Shown here in pieces: positions 6,179-9,266 of a DNA stretch of 9,266 nt. The translations under genes and the position numbers were made by a program. Source of the stretch: Chloroflexaceae bacterium UBA1466. Lineage in GTDB: Bacteria; Chloroflexota; Chloroflexia; Chloroflexales; Chloroflexaceae. Within the stretch, counting starts at the first letter, position 1. Each line of letters opens with the position of its first letter. Where the stretch lies: positions 15,639 through 24,904 of the forward strand of contig DCSM01000118.1 in the NCBI GenBank assembly GCA_002325605.1. Reading direction: 5' to 3'. A model generated the notes under the pieces. It had not been told where the DNA came from. It made no database searches and saw only the letters and a program-made list of their open reading frames with translations.

Positions 6179-7378
6179 ATGTCTACAAATAAGCCTACAA
6201 AAATTCCTGTCCCGCGTATTGAATCCATAACAGTGCAAAACTATCGCGCTTTGCGAAACATTGAACTAAAGAAACTCACTCCCTTAACGGTTCTGATTGG
6301 CCCCAACGGCAGTGGTAAATCTACGCTTTTCGATGTTTTTGCTTTTCTTTCCGAATCTTTCAATGAAGGTTTACGCAGAGCGTGGGATAAGCGGGGGCGT
6401 TTCAAGGAATTACGCACCCGCGGCGCGAAGGGGCCCATTGTCATTGAGCTAAAATATCGAGAGAAACCGAATACTCCAATCATTACCTATCACCTTGAAA
6501 TTGATGAAAATGCAAAGGGACCTTTTGTTGTAAAAGAATGGCTCCAGTGGCGACGAGCCGAAAGCGGTAAACCTTTCAAATTCCTCGATTTCAAGGATGG
6601 TGAAGGTCAAGTAATAAGTGGTGAAGAACCAGATAAAGATAAAAAAGACTCGCGGGTTCAGGAAATGTTAGATTCGCCCGACTTGCTGGCCGTGAATACG
6701 CTGGGCCAATTTGCGAAGCATCCGCGAGTCAGTGCCCTTAGGCGCTTTATCACGGGCTGGTATCTTTCCTATCTCAGCGCAGATAATACGCGCACCATTC
6801 CCGAAGCTGGCCCGCAAGAGCGGCTTTCCAAGCTGGGCAATAACCTGCCAAACGTTATTCAATATCTCAAAGAGCAATATCCTGAGCGCTTAGAGCAGAT
6901 TCTGCAAAATCTTACGCGGCGGGTCCCGCGGCTGGAGCGCGTCGATGCTAAAGTCATGGAGGATGGTCGCTTATTACTTCAAATCAAAGATGCTCCTTTT
7001 GAGCAACCGATTCTAGCTAAATTTGCTTCGGATGGGACGCTCAAAATGCTGGCCTATCTTACCATCCTGTATGATCCTAATCCTCCTCAGTTAGTTGGCA
7101 TTGAAGAGCCAGAAAACCATTTGAATCCTGAATTGCTGCGCGAACTTGCCGAAGAATGCCAAATTGCTTCAGAACGATCTCAATTGATGGTAACGACTCA
7201 TTCGCCTTTTTTTGTTAATGGGCTAAAGGCTGAAGAGGTCTGGACCTTACTTCGAGATGAAAAAGGCTACACCAAGGCCCAGCAAGCCACTGAATTCGAA
7301 GGAATTGCAGAATTTATGCAACATGGCGCACTGCTCGGCGACCTTTGGATGGAAAAATACTTGAAACCGAGGGCTTAG
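6179..7378 (+). CDS. AAA/ABC-type ATPase (AAA_21, OLD/RecF-like), partner of the DUF4276 protein
   Basis: From the ATG at 6179 the protein has 399 residues. Residues 14-29 (IESITVQNYRALRNIE) are the usual opening of SMC/RecF/OLD-like ATPases. Walker A is GPNGSGKST (41-49), a signature-like FASDGTLKML is at 282-291, Walker B is VGIEEPENHLNP (306-317) with Glu309/Glu310, and the H-loop is TTHSPFFVN (339-347). The short insertion between the two ATPase halves (about 110-260) has no long coiled coil. All nucleotide-binding motifs are intact, so it should bind and hydrolyse ATP as a dimer. The DUF4276 gene follows after 33 bases, indicating one operon. Related ATPase plus TOPRIM pairs (OLD, Gabija, PARIS) act in phage defence, so a similar role is inferred, not shown. 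An upstream in-frame TTG at 6101 would add 26 residues but lies in the terminator T-tract. Base composition seems lower in GC than that of the CHAT gene. Confidence 0.9.
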   Translation: MSTNKPTKIPVPRIESITVQNYRALRNIELKKLTPLTVLIGPNGSGKSTLFDVFAFLSESFNEGLRRAWDKRGRFKELRTRGAKGPIVIELKYREKPNTPIITYHLEIDENAKGPFVVKEWLQWRRAESGKPFKFLDFKDGEGQVISGEEPDKDKKDSRVQEMLDSPDLLAVNTLGQFAKHPRVSALRRFITGWYLSYLSADNTRTIPEAGPQERLSKLGNNLPNVIQYLKEQYPERLEQILQNLTRRVPRLERVDAKVMEDGRLLLQIKDAPFEQPILAKFASDGTLKMLAYLTILYDPNPPQLVGIEEPENHLNPELLRELAEECQIASERSQLMVTTHSPFFVNGLKAEEVWTLLRDEKGYTKAQQATEFEGIAEFMQHGALLGDLWMEKYLKPRA

Positions 7379-7411
7379 TGAAGCTGGAGAAACTTTCAGG
7401 AGCTTTGATCA

Positions 7412-8029
7412 ATGCACATAGATTTTTTGGTTGAAGAGCAGTCAATGGAGATTGTTCTTGAAAATATCGTTCCCAAAATTATTGGAACTTCCTCAAATAT
7501 CACGTTTCAAATCCATGATTTCCGCGGAAGAGATCGTCTTCTTGGAAAGTTACAAGATCGGATGCGCGGATATGCTGCAATAATGAAGGATCAACATGAT
7601 TTACGAGTTGTCGTTCTGATAGACGAAGATCGAGAAGACTGCCAGAAGCTAAAAGCTAAATTGGAAGCTGTGGCTACCGATGTAGGTCTTATGACTCGTT
7701 CAAAAAGTGCAGGATCGCGGTTCAAAGTTTTGAATAGGATTGTTGTTGAGGAATTAGAAGCCTGGTTTTTCGGCGATCTTACTGCAATTAGGGAGGCTTA
7801 TCCGTATATTTCACCTGATCTGCTAAAGAAAAAAGCCTATCGTGATCCTGATGCGATTCCTGGTGGGACATGGGAATCCTTAGAGCGTGAACTGTGCCGA
7901 GGTCGCAAGAAATTAGGAAAAGGAGCAATTGCTCGTGCTATTTCTCCTTATATGCAACCAGAGCGCAATTGTTCCAAAAGTTTTCAGGTTTTTCGGGATG
8001 GCTTGCTAGAACTTATCAAGTTTGGATGA
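7412..8029 (+). CDS. DUF4276 family protein with TOPRIM-like acidic motifs
   Basis: This 205-residue soluble protein matches, from memory, the DUF4276 family (PF14103). Features are a first strand ending in an acidic motif (DFLVEEQS, Glu8), a second strand ending in LIDEDRED (Asp71 and Asp73), and the family block VVEELEAWFFGD (111-122). A Glu after strand one and a DxD after a later strand are the metal-binding pattern of TOPRIM nucleases, so a nuclease role is plausible but inferred. GGTWESLERE (151-160) and a basic stretch RGRKKLGKG (163-171) follow. The ATG has AGGAG nine bases upstream. The gene lies 33 bases after the ATPase gene on the same strand and probably works with it as effector to the ATPase sensor. 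In a hand count, 60 bases of this gene were 40% GC against 48% for 60 bases of mdh, a weak hint of horizontal transfer. No terminator is visible after it, so transcription may run into mdh. Confidence 0.85.
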   Translation: MHIDFLVEEQSMEIVLENIVPKIIGTSSNITFQIHDFRGRDRLLGKLQDRMRGYAAIMKDQHDLRVVVLIDEDREDCQKLKAKLEAVATDVGLMTRSKSAGSRFKVLNRIVVEELEAWFFGDLTAIREAYPYISPDLLKKKAYRDPDAIPGGTWESLERELCRGRKKLGKGAIARAISPYMQPERNCSKSFQVFRDGLLELIKFG

Positions 8030-8058
8030 TAAGGATTAAAAACAGCCTGGCAAAATTA

Positions 8059-8067
8059 TGCTACAAT
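8059..8067 (+). promoter_or_regulatory. Extended -10 promoter of mdh
   Basis: TGCTACAATAGGC starts at 8059. The TGn plus TACAAT element differs from the CHAT promoter by one base over 13. No good -35 is seen. The start would be near 8074, giving a leader of about 55 bases that contains the hairpin at 8083-8102. Confidence 0.6.
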
Positions 8068-8082
8068 AGGCTGCGTTGAAAG

Positions 8083-8102
8083 GCCCCACGCTGGAGCGGG
8101 GC
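8083..8102 (+). other. Hairpin in the mdh leader
   Basis: GCCCC (8083-8087) pairs with GGGGC (8098-8102), leaving a 10-base loop in which CGC and GCG can pair further. It lies between the predicted transcription start and the mdh ribosome binding site (AGGAGG, 8114-8119) and has no T-tract, so it is not a terminator. It might stabilise the mRNA 5' end. Confidence 0.4.
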
Positions 8103-8128
8103 TAAACAGATGCAGGAGGAACTTCCGC

Positions 8129-9058
8129 ATGCGAAATAAGATTTCCATCATCGGGTCTGGGTTTGTTGGTTCGACCACCGCCCATTGGGTCGCGGCCCAG
8201 GAATTGGGCGACATTGTTTTGGTTGACATTGTCGAGGGTATTCCCCAGGGTAAAGGGCTTGATTTAATGGAAGCCAGCCCGATTATGGGCTTTGATGCCA
8301 AAATCTTTGGGACAAATGATTACGCGGATACCGCTAAATCTGACGTAATCGTGGTAACTTCGGGGGCTCCGCGCAAGCCAGGCATGAGCCGCGAAGATTT
8401 GATCAAGATCAATGCCAATATCACCCGCGACTGTATCACGAAAGCGGTCAAGCATTCACCTGATGCGATCATCATTTTGGTCAATAACCCCTTGGATGCC
8501 ATGACCTATATGGCCAAACAGGTCAGCGGCTTACCGAAAAATCAGGTTTTTGGGCAAGCGGGCGTTTTGGATAGTGCGCGTTATCGCACATTCATCGCTA
8601 TGGATGCTGGGGTTTCGATTGAGGATGTGCAAGCGATGCTGCTCGGCGGGCATGGCGACGAGATGGTTCCCCTGCCCCGTTTCTCAACGATTGGCGGGAT
8701 TCCCGTCAGCGAATTTATCCCCGCAGATCGCCTAGCCAAGATCGTAGATCGGGCCCGCAAAGGGGGCGGCGAAATTGTCAACCTGCTCAAGACGGGCAGC
8801 GCCTACTACGCGCCTGCTGCCGCCACGGCCCAGATGGTCGAAGCCGTTTTACGCGACAAGAAGCGCGTTCTCCCCGTTTCGGCCTACCTGGAAGGCGAGT
8901 ACGGTTTGAACGACATCTACTTTGGGGTCCCAGTTGTGTTGGGCGCAAATGGCGTTGAGCGCATCATCGAATTGCCGCTTAACGACGAGGAAAAAGCCCT
9001 TGTCGAAGCTTCCGCCAACGCCGTCCGCAGCACCATAGATGTCTTGAAAACGCTGTAA
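8129..9058 (+). CDS. mdh: Malate dehydrogenase (LDH-like, NAD-dependent)
   Basis: This cytoplasmic enzyme interconverts malate and oxaloacetate with NAD in the TCA cycle and related carbon pathways. The 309-residue protein opens with the Rossmann motif GSGFVG (9-14), and Asp33 in VLVDIVEG is placed to bind the NAD ribose. The mobile loop APRKPGMSRED (80-90) carries Arg82 and Arg88. Arg82 at the specificity position indicates malate dehydrogenase rather than lactate dehydrogenase (which has Gln). NNPLDAMTY (119-127), GVLDSARYRTF (145-155; Asp148, Arg151) and GGHGDEMVPL (173-182; catalytic His175) complete the active site. Length and sequence are very close, from memory, to the Chloroflexus tetrameric enzyme, which is the main basis for placing the organism in Chloroflexota. 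AGGAGG nine bases before the ATG is a strong ribosome binding site. The gene has its own promoter and terminator, so it is probably monocistronic. Confidence 0.97.
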   Translation: MRNKISIIGSGFVGSTTAHWVAAQELGDIVLVDIVEGIPQGKGLDLMEASPIMGFDAKIFGTNDYADTAKSDVIVVTSGAPRKPGMSREDLIKINANITRDCITKAVKHSPDAIIILVNNPLDAMTYMAKQVSGLPKNQVFGQAGVLDSARYRTFIAMDAGVSIEDVQAMLLGGHGDEMVPLPRFSTIGGIPVSEFIPADRLAKIVDRARKGGGEIVNLLKTGSAYYAPAAATAQMVEAVLRDKKRVLPVSAYLEGEYGLNDIYFGVPVVLGANGVERIIELPLNDEEKALVEASANAVRSTIDVLKTL

Positions 9059-9081
9059 AAGCTTTTGAGGCCGCACGGAAG

Positions 9082-9128
9082 ATACCGCTGATACCTAGAA
9101 ATAAGGTGTCGGCGGTATTGTTATTTTA
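9082..9128 (+). terminator. Intrinsic terminator of mdh
   Basis: ATACCGCTGATACC (9082-9095) pairs with GGTGTCGGCGGTAT (9105-9118) over 14 base pairs, two of them G-U, around a nine-base loop. The T-rich TGTTATTTTA follows. It begins 24 bases after the mdh stop. The stem is strong; the T-tract is interrupted. Confidence 0.85.
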
Positions 9129-9177
9129 GTAGACTTCTTGTGGTAGTCCTCTCTGGCAAAAACTTTAGGCGAAGATG

Positions 9178-9186
9178 TGTTATAGT
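9178..9186 (+). promoter_or_regulatory. Extended -10 promoter of the gene entering at the right edge
   Basis: TGTTATAGT is a TGn plus TATAGT element about 50 bases after the mdh terminator. No clear -35 is present. Transcription would start near 9193, just before the paired hairpins at 9197-9232. Confidence 0.5.
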
Positions 9187-9196
9187 GTATCTTGAA

Positions 9197-9233
9197 AGGT
9201 GCTTCTAGCATAAGTAGCACCTCTAGGAGGTGA
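9197..9233 (+). promoter_or_regulatory. Leader with two mutually exclusive hairpins around a perfect Shine-Dalgarno
   Basis: Hairpin A pairs AGGTGCT (9197-9203) with AGCACCT (9216-9222). Hairpin B pairs CACCTC (9218-9223) with GAGGTG (9227-9232) across a three-base loop. They share 9218-9222, so only one can form. AGGAGGTGA (9225-9233) is fully complementary to the 16S rRNA anti-Shine-Dalgarno; hairpin B buries it and hairpin A frees it. This is the geometry of a translational switch. No ligand-binding aptamer is recognisable in so short a leader, so control by a protein, ribosome or temperature is as likely as a small molecule. Confidence 0.45.
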
Positions 9234-9266
9234 AGAAAATTTCTTTTTACTTAATTTTTACATTAT
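9230..9266 (+). CDS. Partial gene start: possible signal-peptide-like N-terminus
   Basis: A GTG at 9230 opens a frame that reads MKKISFYLIFTL to the right edge. Two lysines followed by a hydrophobic run look like the start of a signal peptide or membrane protein. The GTG overlaps the AGGAGGTGA sequence itself, so its spacing to a ribosome binding site is wrong. An in-frame ATT at 9239 sits eight bases after GGAGG, ideal spacing but a very rare start codon. No ATG occurs before the edge. The strong upstream signals make a gene here likely, but its exact start and product are uncertain. Confidence 0.35.
   Translation, partial: MKKISFYLIFTL

Noticed and set aside
8056..9076. Minus-strand open frames opposite mdh
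   Set aside because: They are antisense to a highly conserved enzyme gene and look like products of its codon bias; no start signals or domains.
9191..9232. Leader peptide from TTG at 9192 ending at TGA just after the Shine-Dalgarno
   Set aside because: The 13-codon frame (mostly Ser, Thr, Arg) has no ribosome binding site and begins at or before the predicted transcript start.
1..9266. CRISPR array, tRNA, rRNA or transposase gene
   Set aside because: No spaced direct repeats, no tRNA cloverleaf or conserved rRNA segment and no transposase-like frame were seen by eye on either strand.

Overview
The window looks like part of a chromosome from a bacterium of the phylum Chloroflexota, most likely the class Chloroflexia. 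The main reason is the malate dehydrogenase at 8129-9058: its length (309 residues) and motifs match, as I recall them, the Chloroflexus-type LDH-like malate dehydrogenase. The large CHAT-NACHT-like protein and an overall base composition near 50% GC (judged by eye) fit that group. Genus cannot be decided from the sequence alone.

Layout, left to right. (1) Positions 1-297, minus strand: the first 99 codons of a membrane-anchored protein of unknown function that runs off the left edge. The edge itself falls in a short palindromic-type repeat. (2) Positions 435-4070, minus strand: a 1211-residue protein with an N-terminal CHAT caspase-like protease domain (His229, Cys277), a NACHT-like STAND domain whose Walker A lysine is replaced by leucine, and a C-terminal helical-repeat region. 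A possible 37-codon ORF starts in a TAATG overlap at its stop codon. (3) Positions 4071-4423: a divergent intergenic region with back-to-back extended -10 promoters, a hairpin followed by a T-tract and a second, degraded copy of the edge repeat. (4) Positions 4424-6015, plus strand: lspA (signal peptidase II) and an rluD-type pseudouridine synthase, closed by a strong intrinsic terminator at 6062-6102. (5) Positions 6179-8029, plus strand: a two-gene unit of an ABC/OLD-like AAA ATPase and a DUF4276 protein with TOPRIM-like acidic motifs, a pairing that resembles ATPase-nuclease defence modules. (6) Positions 8129-9058: mdh with its own promoter and a 14-bp-stem terminator. (7) Positions 9178-9266: a promoter, a leader with two mutually exclusive hairpins around a perfect Shine-Dalgarno sequence, and the first codons of a gene that leaves the window.

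Housekeeping genes (lspA, rluD, mdh) therefore alternate with two accessory modules: the CHAT/NACHT-like unit and the ATPase/DUF4276 unit. The two modules face opposite ways and are separated by lspA-rluD, so nothing shows that they act together. Five transcription units appear to share a TGnTA(C/T)A(A/C/G)T extended -10 promoter with no good -35, and the CHAT and mdh copies match almost perfectly over 13 bases. The best candidates for something undescribed are the CHAT protein with a defective Walker A (with its membrane-protein neighbour), the ATPase-DUF4276 pair, and the switch-like leader at the right edge.
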